From: Comamonas terrae
GTDB lineage: Bacteria; Pseudomonadota; Gammaproteobacteria; Burkholderiales; Burkholderiaceae_C
Direction: 5' to 3'
Assembly: GCF_001544075.1 (NCBI RefSeq)
Contig: NZ_BCNT01000003.1
Span: 585,042-649,041, forward strand
DNA length: 64,000 bases
The notes under the pieces were generated by a model. The model ran no database searches. It worked only from the letters and a program-made list of their open reading frames with translations, and had not been told where the DNA came from. Each line of letters begins with the position of its first letter. The stretch's first letter is position 1. Position numbers and translations under genes: made by a program. This document shows positions 40,470-48,860 of the stretch, in pieces.

Positions 40470-40619
40470 TGCGTTGTCTCTCTCTTGTTAATAATGGTTG
40501 GTGGAACTTGCATTCTAGAAATGCTTGGTTTCCTCACATAACCATTTGCACAAGCGCAACACAGGCCTTTCCCTCTCAGGCTTTCCCTTCTTCGTGTTTT
40601 CCCTTTGATTGGCACCATG

Positions 40620-40652
40620 AAAAAAGGGCCTGTCTTGCGACAGGCCCTTTTT
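40620..40652. terminator. Terminator of the Omp32-like porin gene
   Basis: 9-bp stem GGGCCTGTC/GACAGGCCC (40626-40634 with 40639-40647) flanked by A6 and T5; strong on the minus strand. Confidence 0.9.
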
Positions 40653-40689
40653 CTTGTCTAAGCAGATACTGGCTTAAGCCAGCATTAGA

Positions 40690-41739
40690 TTAGAAAGCGT
40701 GGCGAATACCAACTTGCACGCCGGTTTGGTTCACACCAGCCAGCACGTTGCCATCGTACACACCCTTAGCCTTCAGGCCCAGAACGGAGTTGTCGTTGTT
40801 CTTCAGGTAGGACACCGTGCCGTACAGAGCAGTACGCTTGGACAGATTGTGCACATAGCCCAGCGACAGCTGTTGAGCCTTGGTGTCATTGCCCTTCTGG
40901 TCGTAGTAGGCGTACTGAGCCTTGACTTCGCCCACGCCACCCACAGGAGCGGACACACCGATCATGTAGTTGTTGTACTTCTGGCTAGGAGCGCCGTCCC
41001 ACTTGTACTTCACTTGCTGTGCCAGACCGGTCAGCTTGGCCACGCCGAAGTTGTACGAACCACCCAGTTCGATTTCGTCACGGTCACCGCCAACCAGATT
41101 CAGCTTGCCATAGGCCAGGGTAGCGCTGATGGGGCCGTTGTCGTAGCCGACGTTACCACCGAAGTAACGGCCAGACTTGCCAGCACCGCTAGCATTTTCA
41201 TCGAAAGCGTAGCTGATGTTTGCGTTGAAGCCGTTGAAGTTGGGGGTGGAGTAGGACAGCATGTTGTCCTTACGGATGGTGTCCGCATCAGCGATGCCAG
41301 CAGCAGGAACAGCCGACCATGCCTTGTAGCCCATGAACTGGCCGATACCGGTAGCGCCGAACACGTCATACTTCAGGGAAGTACGGAACGTGGGGGTGGT
41401 TTCACGACCCAGGCGAACTTCACCGAAGTTGCCCGACAGGCGCACGGTGGATTCGCGACGGAAGTTGAAACCGTTCGCGTTGCCGTTGTCACCGAAGATT
41501 TCGCCTTCCAGCCAGAAACCGGCCTTCAGACCGCCACCCAGGTCTTCCGTGCCACGCAGGCCCAGACGGCTGGTTGCGTTGCCGCTGGTGCCGACGCCGT
41601 AGTGGCTGTTGCTGCCGCCAGCGTCCTTGTTCACGTAGGAGATGCCGGTGTCAACGATACCGAACAGGGTCACGGAAGATTGAGCCATTGCGGCGCCGGA
41701 AGCGGCCAGCACTGCCAGGGCAATCAGAGATTTTTTCAT
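40690..41739 (-). CDS. Omp32-like anion-selective porin
   Basis: A 349-residue outer-membrane porin. After a clear signal peptide (AMA|QSSVTLFG) the mature protein follows the Omp32 porin of Delftia acidovorans closely by eye: SSVTLFGIVDTGISYVNKDA, GLRGTEDLGGGLKAGFWLEG, SYNFGVAKL, APVGGVGEVK, YVHNLSKRTALYG and QTGVQVGIRHAF. Omp32 is a strongly anion-selective 16-strand trimer with an Arg-rich constriction. A TTGGAG ribosome site precedes the ATG, and base composition is slightly less GC-rich than neighbours, as expected for a highly expressed gene. This is the best taxonomic marker in the window. Confidence 0.93.
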   Translation of the reverse strand: MKKSLIALAVLAASGAAMAQSSVTLFGIVDTGISYVNKDAGGSNSHYGVGTSGNATSRLGLRGTEDLGGGLKAGFWLEGEIFGDNGNANGFNFRRESTVRLSGNFGEVRLGRETTPTFRTSLKYDVFGATGIGQFMGYKAWSAVPAAGIADADTIRKDNMLSYSTPNFNGFNANISYAFDENASGAGKSGRYFGGNVGYDNGPISATLAYGKLNLVGGDRDEIELGGSYNFGVAKLTGLAQQVKYKWDGAPSQKYNNYMIGVSAPVGGVGEVKAQYAYYDQKGNDTKAQQLSLGYVHNLSKRTALYGTVSYLKNNDNSVLGLKAKGVYDGNVLAGVNQTGVQVGIRHAF

Positions 41740-42058
41740 TACGAGTTACTCCAAGGTTTAGAAGGGCGCCGGTTCTATGGGAGAGAGACTTGTCTCCTGC
41801 TCCACCGGTTTCCCGCGCCAACCTCCTGGTGGGGAAGTTGTTGCCTATTGCACCAGACCCCCGCCCCAAGCGCAAAGAAATTCACCCAAAAACAGCCGAT
41901 ACGACGCGTTTTCGTTGCACTGCCGCAACAAACATCCGGTGCTGCACAATCAGTACAGTCCCTGACGCTTTGCCGCATTGATTGCCCAGGCTCAAACCCT
42001 GCGCCGGCCCCGTTGATGTACCGTTGGCGCACAGATCCGCATCGTTTTCCAATCTGCC
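41740..42058. other. Intergenic region porin-coq7
   Basis: 319 bases between two divergent genes. It must hold the strong porin promoter (minus strand) and the coq7 promoter. I see the porin ribosome site next to its ATG but no confident -35/-10 pair in either direction, and no repeat or RNA gene. Confidence 0.5.
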
Positions 42059-42676
42059 ATGGACCAATTCCTGACCGCTGCCGATGCAGCACTCCGCACC
42101 CTGTTTGCCGACCCCGTGGCCGCCGAGCGTTCTCCTGCCCATGGTATTGCCGAAGCACCCCTGATCGAGGAGCAGCGCAGGCTCTCCGGCGCATTGATGC
42201 GCGTCAATCATGTCGGCGAAGTCTGCGCGCAGGCGCTGTACAACGCCCAGGCCATGGTGACCAAAGACATGGCCTTGCGCGAGCACCTGCTGCAGGCGGC
42301 GCGCGAGGAGATGGACCACCTGGCCTGGACGCGCGAGCGGCTGCATGCTCTGGGCGACCGCCCCTCGCTGCTGAATCCGCTGTGGTTTGCAGGCGCCTTT
42401 GCCATCGGCACGATAGCGGCCAAGCTCAGCGACGCGGCCAGCCTGGGCTTCGTGGTGGAAACGGAAAACCAGGTATCAAAGCACCTGGAAAGCCATCTGG
42501 GCCGCCTGCCCGATGAGGACGCGGCTTCGCGCGCTGTGGTGGAGCGCATGAAGGAAGATGAAGAGCGCCATGCAGCCGCGGCCATCGATGAAGGGGCAAT
42601 GCAGCTGCCTCCGATCGCCCAGGGCCTGATGCGCATTGCGGCCAAGGTGATGACCGTTACGGCACACCGCCTCTGA
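42059..42676 (+). CDS. coq7: Coq7, demethoxyubiquinone hydroxylase
   Basis: A 205-residue carboxylate-bridged diiron monooxygenase that hydroxylates the C6 position of the ubiquinone ring in aerobic ubiquinone synthesis. The repeated Glu and ExxH ligands are visible in order: [32 protein letters not shown] and DEERHAAAA. Membrane-associated helices lie near [15 protein letters not shown]. Monocistronic, divergent from the porin and convergent on the OsmC-like gene. Confidence 0.95.
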   Translation: MDQFLTAADAALRTLFADPVAAERSPAHGIAEAPLIEEQRRLSGALMRVNHVGEVCAQALYNAQAMVTKDMALREHLLQAAREEMDHLAWTRERLHALGDRPSLLNPLWFAGAFAIGTIAAKLSDAASLGFVVETENQVSKHLESHLGRLPDEDAASRAVVERMKEDEERHAAAAIDEGAMQLPPIAQGLMRIAAKVMTVTAHRL

Positions 42677-42684
42677 TCGCCTTG

Positions 42685-42718
42685 AACAGGAAGCGGCCGC
42701 ACAGACCCGCTTCCTGTT
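42685..42718. terminator. Bidirectional hairpin between coq7 and osmC-like gene
   Basis: Perfect 12-bp stem AACAGGAAGCGG/CCGCTTCCTGTT (42685-42696 with 42707-42718), 10-nt loop; only a weak T-run on either side. Confidence 0.7.
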
Positions 42719-42732
42719 GGCTGTCCACTCAA

Positions 42733-43185
42733 TCAGGCTTCCACGATATCAAAGCCTGTGGTGATTTCAGCCGTCTTGCCCAGCATGATGGTGGCCGAGC
42801 AGTATTTGTCATGGCTCATGGCAATCGCACGTTCGACGGCTGTGGAGGGCAGGTTCCTGCCGGTCACCGTGAACTGCATGTGAATCTTGGTGAAGACCTT
42901 GGGGTCGGTCTCCGCACGCTCGGAAGTCAGCTGTACGCTGCAGCCCCTCACGTCGTGGCGGCCACGCTTGAGGATGAGCACCACGTCATAGGCCGTGCAG
43001 CCGCCGGCGCCTGCCAGCAGCATCTCCATGGGGCGCGGCGCCTGGTTGCGGCCGCCATTGGCCGGGGTCTTTTCATCGGGCGCGCCATCCATGTTGACGA
43101 TATGGCCGCTACCGGTCTCGGCCACAAAACCCATGCCAGAGCGCGTTCCCGTCGTGGCGCCTGTCCAACTTACCGTGCATTCCAT
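42733..43185 (-). CDS. OsmC-family peroxiredoxin-like protein
   Basis: A 150-residue OsmC/Ohr-family protein of the YhfA-like subgroup. The two conserved cysteines are Cys63 (GAGGCTAYD) and Cys129 (SHDKYCSATIML). In OsmC and Ohr they form a thiol pair that reduces organic hydroperoxides, so a cytosolic antioxidant role is likely, with the exact substrate unknown. AGAGGATG precedes the ATG. It is divergent from the ilvA attenuator-leader transcript. Confidence 0.88.
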   Translation of the reverse strand: MECTVSWTGATTGTRSGMGFVAETGSGHIVNMDGAPDEKTPANGGRNQAPRPMEMLLAGAGGCTAYDVVLILKRGRHDVRGCSVQLTSERAETDPKVFTKIHMQFTVTGRNLPSTAVERAIAMSHDKYCSATIMLGKTAEITTGFDIVEA

Positions 43186-43245
43186 TGCTGCATCCTCTCA
43201 AATTTGTTGCAATTTTGCATCAGATCCAGAAAAACCCGAATTTTT

Positions 43246-43274
43246 TTGCACCGCCGCATAAAAATCCATACAAT
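43246..43274 (+). promoter_or_regulatory. Strong sigma-70 promoter of the ilvA leader
   Basis: TTGCAC (43246-43251), 17-bp spacer, TACAAT (43269-43274). Transcription should start near 43281, about 30 bases before the leader peptide ATG and 290 bases before ilvA. Confidence 0.8.
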
Positions 43275-43310
43275 ACATCCCAAGCGTTACCTGTGAGGTG
43301 AAACCCGCAG

Positions 43311-43376
43311 ATGGACTGCAGATTCATGGATAGCCCTGATCTGCATCGCACCGATTGTCTCCTCCACCTCCTCTAA
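43311..43376 (+). CDS. Leucine-rich leader peptide of an ilvA attenuator
   Basis: A 21-codon open frame, ATG to TAA, ending C-L-L-H-L-L-stop. The four Leu codons in the last five positions are all CTC, and a fifth Leu (CTG) occurs earlier. GAGGTG (43294-43299) is a possible ribosome site. The frame lies between a strong promoter and a strong intrinsic terminator and is followed by ilvA, the textbook layout of a transcription attenuator. The inferred mechanism: low charged tRNA-Leu stalls the ribosome on the CTC run and favours an antiterminator. The CTCCACCTCC stretch can also pair with GGTGG just downstream (43363-43383), giving a competing hairpin. Predicted from sequence alone. Confidence 0.75.
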   Translation: MDCRFMDSPDLHRTDCLLHLL

Positions 43377-43386
43377 TGGTGGATTC

Positions 43387-43419
43387 AGCCCCTAGATTTC
43401 TGTCTGGGGGCTTTTTTTT
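43387..43419 (+). terminator. Attenuator terminator before ilvA
   Basis: 10-bp stem AGCCCCTAGA/TCTGGGGGCT (43387-43396 with 43403-43412, one G-T pair), loop TTTCTG, then eight Ts. It starts 10 bases after the leader peptide stop. Confidence 0.9.
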
Positions 43420-43573
43420 GCCTGTGCAAAACAGCACTTCTGCGCCGTCCCTGCAGCGCAACAGGCAAGCGCCTATGATGGCCAGGCTGCGCCGCCGTGC
43501 CATCTCCCTGCTGCTGCACCGCCGGCGCTCCCAGCTCCAGCCCCGCCTGGACGACCTGCTTTTGCTTTGCACG

Positions 43574-45127
43574 ATGACCAACGCCCTGACTCCCGCCGAC
43601 TATCTGACCCGCATTCTCAACGCCCGCGTGTATGACGTGGCCGTGGAGTCGGATCTGGAACCCGCCAAAAACCTCAGCCGCCGGCTGCACAACAAGGTGC
43701 TGCTCAAGCGCGAGGACCAGCAGCCCGTGTTCAGCTTCAAGCTGCGTGGCGCCTACAACAAGATGGCCAACCTCTCGGCCGAGCAGCTGGCGCGCGGCGT
43801 GATCTGCGCCTCGGCCGGCAACCATGCCCAGGGCGTGGCGCTGGGCGCCAAGAAGCTGGGCTGCCGCGCCGTGATCGTGATGCCCACGACCACCCCTCAG
43901 GTCAAGATCGATGCCGTGGCCGCACTGGGCGGCGAGGTGGTGCTGGCGGGTGAGAGCTATTCCGATGCCTACAAGCATGCCGTCAAGCTGCAAAAGACCG
44001 AGGGCCTGACCTTTGTCCACCCGTTCGACGATCCCGATGTGATTGCCGGCCAGGGCACGATTGCCATGGAAATGCTGAGCCAGCTGCAGAAACTGGGCAG
44101 CCCGCGCCTGGATGCGGTGTTCGTGGCCATCGGCGGCGGCGGCCTGATTTCCGGCGTGGCCAATTACATCAAGGCCGTGCGTCCCGACATCAAGGTCATC
44201 GGGGTGCACACCAAGGATTCGGACGCCATGCTCCAGTCCGTCACCGCCGGCCAGCGCGTGGAACTGCCCGATGTGGGGCTGTTTGCCGACGGCACGGCCG
44301 TGAAGCTGGTGGGCGAGGAAACCTTCCGCATCGCCAAGGACCTGGTGGACGACTATGTGGTGGTGGACACCGACGCCGTCTGCGCGGCCATCAAGGACAT
44401 CTTCGTGGACACCCGCTCCATCGTTGAGCCTTCGGGCGCGCTGGCCGTGGCCGCCATCAAGCAGTACGTGGCCAGGCACAAGACCAAGGGCGAGACCTAC
44501 GCCGCCATCCTGTGCGGGGCCAACATGAACTTCGACCGCCTGCGCTTCGTGGCCGAGCGCGCCGAGGTCGGCGAGGAGCGCGAGGCCCTGTTTGCCGTGA
44601 CCATTCCCGAGGAACGCGGCAGCTTCAAGCATTTCTGCGAAGTGGTGGGCAAGCTGCCCGGCGGCCAGCGCAGCGTGACCGAGTTCAACTACCGCATCAG
44701 CCACGAGAACAAGGCCCATGTCTTCGTGGGCCTGACCACGGCGGCCAAGGGCGAGTCCGAGAAGATCACCCGCAACTTCCAGAAGAACGGCTTCGACGCC
44801 ATCGACCTGACCTTCGACGAGATGGCCAAGGAACACCTGCGCCACATGGTGGGCGGCCATTCGCCGCTGGCCCACGACGAGCGCCTGCTGCGCTTCGTCT
44901 TTCCCGAGCGCCCGGGCGCGCTGTTCAAGTTCCTGAGCCTGATGGCGCCGACCTGGAACATCTCGCTGTTCCACTACCGCAACCAGGGTGCGGACTATGG
45001 CCGCATCCTGGTGGGCATGCAGGTGCCTGCCAAGGACAGCAAGAAGTTCGACACCTTCCTGAAGAACCTGGGCTACCCGTGGGTGGAAGAGACCAACAAC
45101 CCGGCCTACCAGCTCTTCCTGAAGTAA
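43574..45127 (+). CDS. ilvA: Threonine ammonia-lyase, biosynthetic (IlvA)
   Basis: A 517-residue PLP enzyme converting threonine to 2-oxobutyrate, the committed step to isoleucine. The PLP Lys is Lys56 (FSFKLRGAYNK), with the Gly-rich phosphate loop IGGGGLISG. Two C-terminal ACT-like regulatory regions (about 335-515) mark the long biosynthetic form that isoleucine inhibits; E. coli IlvA has 514 residues. The ATG at 43574 fits that length; the frame stays open further upstream, but the extra residues are Arg-rich and unlike the family. A leader peptide and terminator precede the gene, so expression is probably attenuated by leucine supply. Confidence 0.96.
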   Translation: MTNALTPADYLTRILNARVYDVAVESDLEPAKNLSRRLHNKVLLKREDQQPVFSFKLRGAYNKMANLSAEQLARGVICASAGNHAQGVALGAKKLGCRAVIVMPTTTPQVKIDAVAALGGEVVLAGESYSDAYKHAVKLQKTEGLTFVHPFDDPDVIAGQGTIAMEMLSQLQKLGSPRLDAVFVAIGGGGLISGVANYIKAVRPDIKVIGVHTKDSDAMLQSVTAGQRVELPDVGLFADGTAVKLVGEETFRIAKDLVDDYVVVDTDAVCAAIKDIFVDTRSIVEPSGALAVAAIKQYVARHKTKGETYAAILCGANMNFDRLRFVAERAEVGEEREALFAVTIPEERGSFKHFCEVVGKLPGGQRSVTEFNYRISHENKAHVFVGLTTAAKGESEKITRNFQKNGFDAIDLTFDEMAKEHLRHMVGGHSPLAHDERLLRFVFPERPGALFKFLSLMAPTWNISLFHYRNQGADYGRILVGMQVPAKDSKKFDTFLKNLGYPWVEETNNPAYQLFLK

Positions 45128-45144
45128 AAGTTCAAGTCTTTTTG

Positions 45145-45178
45145 GCCTCAAACGCTTGATGGAAAAGCGCTGATAGCT
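45145..45178. repeat. Palindromic repeat, family A, between ilvA and cobS
   Basis: AACGCTTGATGGAAAAGCGCT core followed by GATAGCT; ends 26 bases before the cobS start. Confidence 0.75.
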
Positions 45179-45204
45179 CACTTTTCAGGATTGATCCAGA
45201 ACCC

Positions 45205-46020
45205 ATGCAAACCGTGCGCCATCTCCTGCTGGCCGTGCAGTTCTTCAGCCGCATTCCGGTCACCGGGCGGCTGGCGGCCTGGGTGGGATGGAGTCCCGAG
45301 CTGCAGCGCCAGAGCGCTGCCCATCTTCCGGGCGTGGGCTGGCTGGTCGGCCTGTGGGCCGGACTGGTGCTGGCCGGCACGGGCTGGGCGCTGCAGCCCA
45401 ATCCCTGGATGCCGCTGATTGCCGCCGCCCTGGCCACGCTGGGCACTCTGTGGCTGACCGGAGGCTTTCACGAAGACGGTCTGGCCGATGTGGCCGACGG
45501 CCTGGGCGGAATGGTGCCGCCCGAGCGGGCGCTGGAGATCATGAAGGACTCGCGTGTGGGCGCCTATGGCGTCATGGCGCTGGTCATGGCCTTGCTGGCC
45601 AAGGTGGCCTTGACGGCCGGCCTGGTGGCCGTGCTGCAGCCCGCCTCCGCCGCCGTGCTGATCGGCTGCGTGCATGTGCTCTCGCGCCTTGCGCCGCTGG
45701 CGCTCATGCGCACCCTGCCCCATGTGGGCCTGGCAGCCACCAGCAAGACCCTGCATATCGCCGGCAGGCAGCTGGACGGCAAGGGCCTGCTCGCGGGTAC
45801 GACCTGGTGCCTGCCGGCCCTGTGGCTGCTGTGCCAGCTGCACACCCCCTATCTTTTACCCGGCATGCTGACTGCCGGGGCGGTCACCACCTGGCGGGTG
45901 CAACGCTGGCTGCGCCGGCGCCTGGGTGGCATGACGGGCGATTGCCTGGGCGCCTGCCAGCAGCTCAGCGAACTGGCCATGCTGCTCGCCGCGCTCGTCA
46001 CCATGGAGCGCCTGGCATGA
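45205..46020 (+). CDS. cobS: Adenosylcobinamide-GDP ribazoletransferase (cobalamin synthase)
   Basis: A 271-residue inner-membrane enzyme joining alpha-ribazole to adenosylcobinamide-GDP in the last part of coenzyme B12 assembly. The conserved acidic motif GGFHEDGLADVADGLGG and the second signature GGMTGDCLGA are present, with about six to seven hydrophobic helices. It overlaps cobC by ATGA. Other cobalamin genes are not in this window, so this is a detached fragment of the pathway or a salvage pair. Confidence 0.94.
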   Translation: MQTVRHLLLAVQFFSRIPVTGRLAAWVGWSPELQRQSAAHLPGVGWLVGLWAGLVLAGTGWALQPNPWMPLIAAALATLGTLWLTGGFHEDGLADVADGLGGMVPPERALEIMKDSRVGAYGVMALVMALLAKVALTAGLVAVLQPASAAVLIGCVHVLSRLAPLALMRTLPHVGLAATSKTLHIAGRQLDGKGLLAGTTWCLPALWLLCQLHTPYLLPGMLTAGAVTTWRVQRWLRRRLGGMTGDCLGACQQLSELAMLLAALVTMERLA

Positions 46021-46583
46021 AAACGCTCTGGCTGGTACGCCATGCCCGCCCCCTGGTCGCCGCCGACTGCTGCTATGGCCGGCTTGACGTGGCCGTCGAT
46101 CCCCAGGCCACGCGGCAGGCCGCCCGGTCGCTGCACCAGGCCTTGGCCGCATTGCAGCAAGGCTGCGTCATCCGCCACTCCCCGCTACGGCGTTGCGAGC
46201 AGCTGGCGCTTGCCCTGCAAGGGCTGGATGCCAGCTTCACCTCAACGGCCGATGCGCGTCTGCTGGAAATGGATTTCGGACACTGGGAAGGCAGGCACTG
46301 GGATGCCATCGGCGAGGAAACCATTGCCGCCTGGGCCGACGACCTGGCCCTGCACGCACCGGGCGGCGGCGAGTCCCTGGCGCATATGCTGGCCCGGGTG
46401 AACAGCGCCCTGCAGGATGCCCGGGCCGAGTCTGCGGAGCACATCGTCTGGATTGCTCATGCCGGCGTGGCGCGCTGCGTGCAATGGCTGCTCGGGCATG
46501 GAGCGGCGCTGCCCCACAGCACGCAATGGACATTGCCGGCGCCGCGCTACGGGCAGTGGATGAGAGTTGGACTGCCCCCCTGA
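46017..46583 (+). CDS. cobC: Histidine phosphatase, alpha-ribazole phosphatase-like (CobC)
   Basis: A 188-residue phosphoglycerate-mutase-fold phosphatase, predicted to remove the phosphate from alpha-ribazole-5'-phosphate before CobS acts. The phospho-His motif LVRHARP (residues 6-12), the second catalytic His in IAHAGVAR and the acid EMDFGHWEGR are intact. Its translational coupling to cobS supports the CobC assignment over a general phosphatase. It ends inside a GC-rich repeat region. Confidence 0.88.
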   Translation: MKTLWLVRHARPLVAADCCYGRLDVAVDPQATRQAARSLHQALAALQQGCVIRHSPLRRCEQLALALQGLDASFTSTADARLLEMDFGHWEGRHWDAIGEETIAAWADDLALHAPGGGESLAHMLARVNSALQDARAESAEHIVWIAHAGVARCVQWLLGHGAALPHSTQWTLPAPRYGQWMRVGLPP

Positions 46584-46587
46584 GGCG

Positions 46588-46640
46588 CTGCGCGCCTTCC
46601 CCCCGGAGGGGGACGACGCCTTCGGCTAGGCGCCCCCACC
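46588..46640. repeat. GC-rich repeat, family B
   Basis: CGCGCCTTCCCCCCGGAGGG followed by GGACGACGCCTTCG. The C-run/G-run can fold into a hairpin. Related copies lie at about 48748-48772 (before gspJ) and 49575-49612 (inside gspK), all in or beside the secretion cluster. Confidence 0.7.
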
Positions 46641-46705
46641 GCGAGGCGGCTCTTGCTCGGCGTCTCTGGCAAAAGAGACAGTGCCAGACCTAAAGGAGTT
46701 CTTCA

Positions 46706-47176
46706 CTAAAGGGGTTTCTTCAGCTCCAGCACGGTGGTCGCCGGTCCCTGCATGCTGCTGCCCAGCCGCGCTTCGCGGGCCGCCAGGGACTGGAGCACCA
46801 CGCCATCCTCCACCGTATCGCCCACGCGAAAGGACTTGGCCGGCTGGCCGCCCACTGCGATCACGGCAGAGCCCGCGCCCGAATCCCGGCCCGCCAGCAC
46901 GCCCAGCAGCGCATAGCGGCTGCTCACCGGAGCCGCCGCAGGCGCTGCGACCGGCATGGCTACCGCACCCAGCGCCTTGGCCAGAGCCGAGGCATCGACT
47001 TGCAACGCCGGCTCCGGAGCCGGTGCGGGCAGCGGGCCCGAGGCGGCCGAACTCCAGCGCAGGCACCAGAAAACCACCACGCCGGCCGCCAGCGTCCACA
47101 GCAGCAGGGTAAGCAGCTTGACGGACCAGGAGCCGCCCCGCGCCCCGGGGCCGGCATTGAAAGAAAGTATTCGCAT
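46706..47176 (-). CDS. gspC: Type II secretion protein GspC (short form)
   Basis: A 156-residue inner-membrane protein that links the type II secretion inner platform to the secretin. One membrane helix (LLTLLLWTLAAGVVVFWCL, about 21-39) is followed by a Pro/Ala linker and the HR domain (about 90-150), with LLGVLAGRDSGAGSAVIAVG and KSFRVGDTVEDGVVL. The C-terminal PDZ domain of classical GspC is absent, a short form known in other bacteria. It is divergent from gspG with 46 bp between starts. The start at MRILSFN sits just before the helix; the longer frame runs into gspG. Confidence 0.88.
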   Translation of the reverse strand: MRILSFNAGPGARGGSWSVKLLTLLLWTLAAGVVVFWCLRWSSAASGPLPAPAPEPALQVDASALAKALGAVAMPVAAPAAAPVSSRYALLGVLAGRDSGAGSAVIAVGGQPAKSFRVGDTVEDGVVLQSLAAREARLGSSMQGPATTVLELKKPL

Positions 47177-47222
47177 TGCCCAATTATGATGGGGGGGTTC
47201 CGCCTTATTCCCACAGAGCCAC

Positions 47223-47675
47223 ATGACGACCACCCGCCGCCGCCCGCTGTCTGCCATTCGCCACACATTCACACGAGGCTTCACCCTGATCGAGCTGATG
47301 GTGGTGCTTGTCATCATCGGCGTGCTAGCAGCCCTCATCGTGCCCAATGTGCTGGACCGCGCCGACGACGCGCGCGTGACCGCGGCCAGGACGGACATCG
47401 CCAACATCAACCAGGCGCTCAAGCTCTACCGCCTGGACAACCAGCGCTATCCGACTTCGGAACAGGGCCTGCAGGCCCTGGTGACCAAGCCCACGTCCGG
47501 CCCCATTCCGAACAACTGGAAGCCCTATCTGGAAAAGCTGCCCAACGACCCCTGGGGCCATCCGTACCAATACCTGAACCCCGGCGTCAAGGGCGCCATC
47601 GACATCATGTCCTTCGGTGCGGACGGCAAGGCCGGCGGCGAGGGCAAGGATGCCGATATCGGCAGCTGGCAGTAA
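47223..47675 (+). CDS. gspG: Major pseudopilin GspG
   Basis: A 150-residue major pseudopilin, the main building block of the periplasmic piston of type II secretion. The prepilin peptidase site is RG|FTLIELMVV after a 19-residue leader, with Glu at mature position 5. The C-terminal calcium-loop region and GspG signature (YPTSEQGLQALV, NDPWGHPYQYLNPG, SFGADGKAGGEG) are complete. No prepilin peptidase gene is in the window, so it is encoded elsewhere. First gene of the rightward gsp operon. Confidence 0.97.
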   Translation: MTTTRRRPLSAIRHTFTRGFTLIELMVVLVIIGVLAALIVPNVLDRADDARVTAARTDIANINQALKLYRLDNQRYPTSEQGLQALVTKPTSGPIPNNWKPYLEKLPNDPWGHPYQYLNPGVKGAIDIMSFGADGKAGGEGKDADIGSWQ

Positions 47676-47840
47676 GGAAATGGCCCCCACGCTCCCTCAC
47701 TCCGTGTGGTCGCTGCCCCCCAAGGGGGCCCTGACCGGCTGCGCCGAGCCCCGCCTTGGAAACAGCACGGCGGCGGAGCCTGTGGCATCACGCTCTCTTG
47801 CTGCATGCGGTAATTGCAGCTTGTGACTTCTTTGCGCTCC
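47676..47840 (+). other. Spacer gspG-gspH
   Basis: 165 bp, unusually long for a gsp operon and GC-rich, with CCCCCCAAGGGGGCC (47716-47730) recalling the family B hairpin. No gene recognised. Confidence 0.5.
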
Positions 47841-48272
47841 ATGCCGTCCTTTCAAAAAGGCTTCACCCTGCTTGAGTTGCTGGTGGTCATCAGCCTGATG
47901 GCGCTGGCCACGGCGGGCATCAGCCTGAGCCTGCGCGACAGCGGCGAGCAGCAGCTCGAGCGCGAAGCCCAGCGCCTGGCCACGCTGCTGGAATCGGCCC
48001 GGGCCCAGGCGCGCACCAACGGCAGCCTGGTGACCTGGCGCCCCGTGGGCCAGGGCTTTCGCTTCGAGGGACTGCCCAAGCATGTCACCATGCCGACCCA
48101 ATGGCTGCAGGCCGTCGTGCAGGTACAGCCCGTCACGCCGCTGGTGCTGGGGCCCGAGCCTTTGATCCCTGCACAAAGCATCACGCTGTCATTGTCCCAG
48201 TCGTCGCTGGCACCGCTGCGCATCGCCACCGACGGCCTCAGGCCCTTTACCGTGCAGACGACCAGCCCATGA
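47841..48272 (+). CDS. gspH: Minor pseudopilin GspH
   Basis: A 143-residue minor pseudopilin. The processing site is KG|FTLLELLVV after a 7-residue leader, with the conserved Glu at mature position 5. The rest fits the GspH type by position and length: the long N-terminal helix runs through REAQRLATLLESARAQAR, followed by the beta-rich VTWRPVGQGFRFEG. ATG 47841 was taken in preference to an upstream TTG. It is part of the GHIJK pseudopilin series. Confidence 0.9.
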   Translation: MPSFQKGFTLLELLVVISLMALATAGISLSLRDSGEQQLEREAQRLATLLESARAQARTNGSLVTWRPVGQGFRFEGLPKHVTMPTQWLQAVVQVQPVTPLVLGPEPLIPAQSITLSLSQSSLAPLRIATDGLRPFTVQTTSP

Positions 48273-48366
48273 GAGCAACAAGCCCTCCCCTTGGCTCGCT
48301 GCATGGAGCCTCAGCCCCTCTGCCAGGCGCCGGCCACGCCGCTTTTCATCCTGGAGCCGCCCGGAG

Positions 48367-48726
48367 ATGAAACGCAACCAGCGCGGCTTCACACTGATCG
48401 AGGTGCTGGTTGCCGTGGGCATCGTGGGCGTGGCCCTCATGGCCGGCCTGCAGACCAGCAGCGCACTGACGCGCAACGCCCAGCGCCAGGCTGACGTGAC
48501 GCTGGGCCAGCTGTGCGCCCAGAACGAACTGGTGCGACTGCGCCTGACGCAGCAGATGCCTACCGTGGGAGACAGCACCGTGGCCTGCGAACAGGCCGGC
48601 CGGACCCTGCAGGTACAGCTGAGCGTGCGCCCCACGCCCAACCCCAGCTTCCGGCGCGTGGATGCACAGGTGTTCGCCGACAGCCTGCCGGTGCTGCGCG
48701 TTTCGACCATTGTGGGGCGGTATTGA
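48367..48726 (+). CDS. gspI: Minor pseudopilin GspI
   Basis: A 119-residue minor pseudopilin that initiates the GspIJK tip complex. Cleavage site RG|FTLIEVLVA after a 7-residue leader, Glu at mature position 5. Its short length and a small beta domain with two Cys are typical of GspI. The stop overlaps a possible ATG for the next gene (TGATG), but the gspJ start used here is further downstream. A 94-bp GC-rich spacer precedes it. Confidence 0.9.
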   Translation: MKRNQRGFTLIEVLVAVGIVGVALMAGLQTSSALTRNAQRQADVTLGQLCAQNELVRLRLTQQMPTVGDSTVACEQAGRTLQVQLSVRPTPNPSFRRVDAQVFADSLPVLRVSTIVGRY

Positions 48727-48860
48727 TGGCCTTCCTTGAGTTCCTTCGCGCCTTCCCCCCAGGGGGGACGATGGCCTGTACCGGGGCAGCCCATGCGGCG
48801 GGACGGCGCGGCCGGCCAAGGTTCTTGCAGTCCGTTTCTGGCTTGGGCCGTGCCCGCTGT
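48727..48860 (+). repeat. Family B repeat in the gspI-gspJ spacer
   Basis: Contains CGCGCCTTCCCCCCAGGGGG followed by GACGATGG, the same C-run/G-run design as at 46588. The stretch stays open in the gspJ frame but has no pseudopilin character. Confidence 0.6.

Noticed and set aside
43281..43420. Independent small RNA (for example 6S-like) between the promoter and terminator before ilvA
   Set aside because: The leucine-rich reading frame and position directly upstream of ilvA make an attenuator leader the simpler explanation; no 6S features were recognised.
48726..48860. Earlier start for gspJ at ATG 48726, overlapping the gspI stop
   Set aside because: It would give a pseudopilin leader of about 60 residues made of repeat sequence; ATG 48861 gives a normal 16-residue leader.
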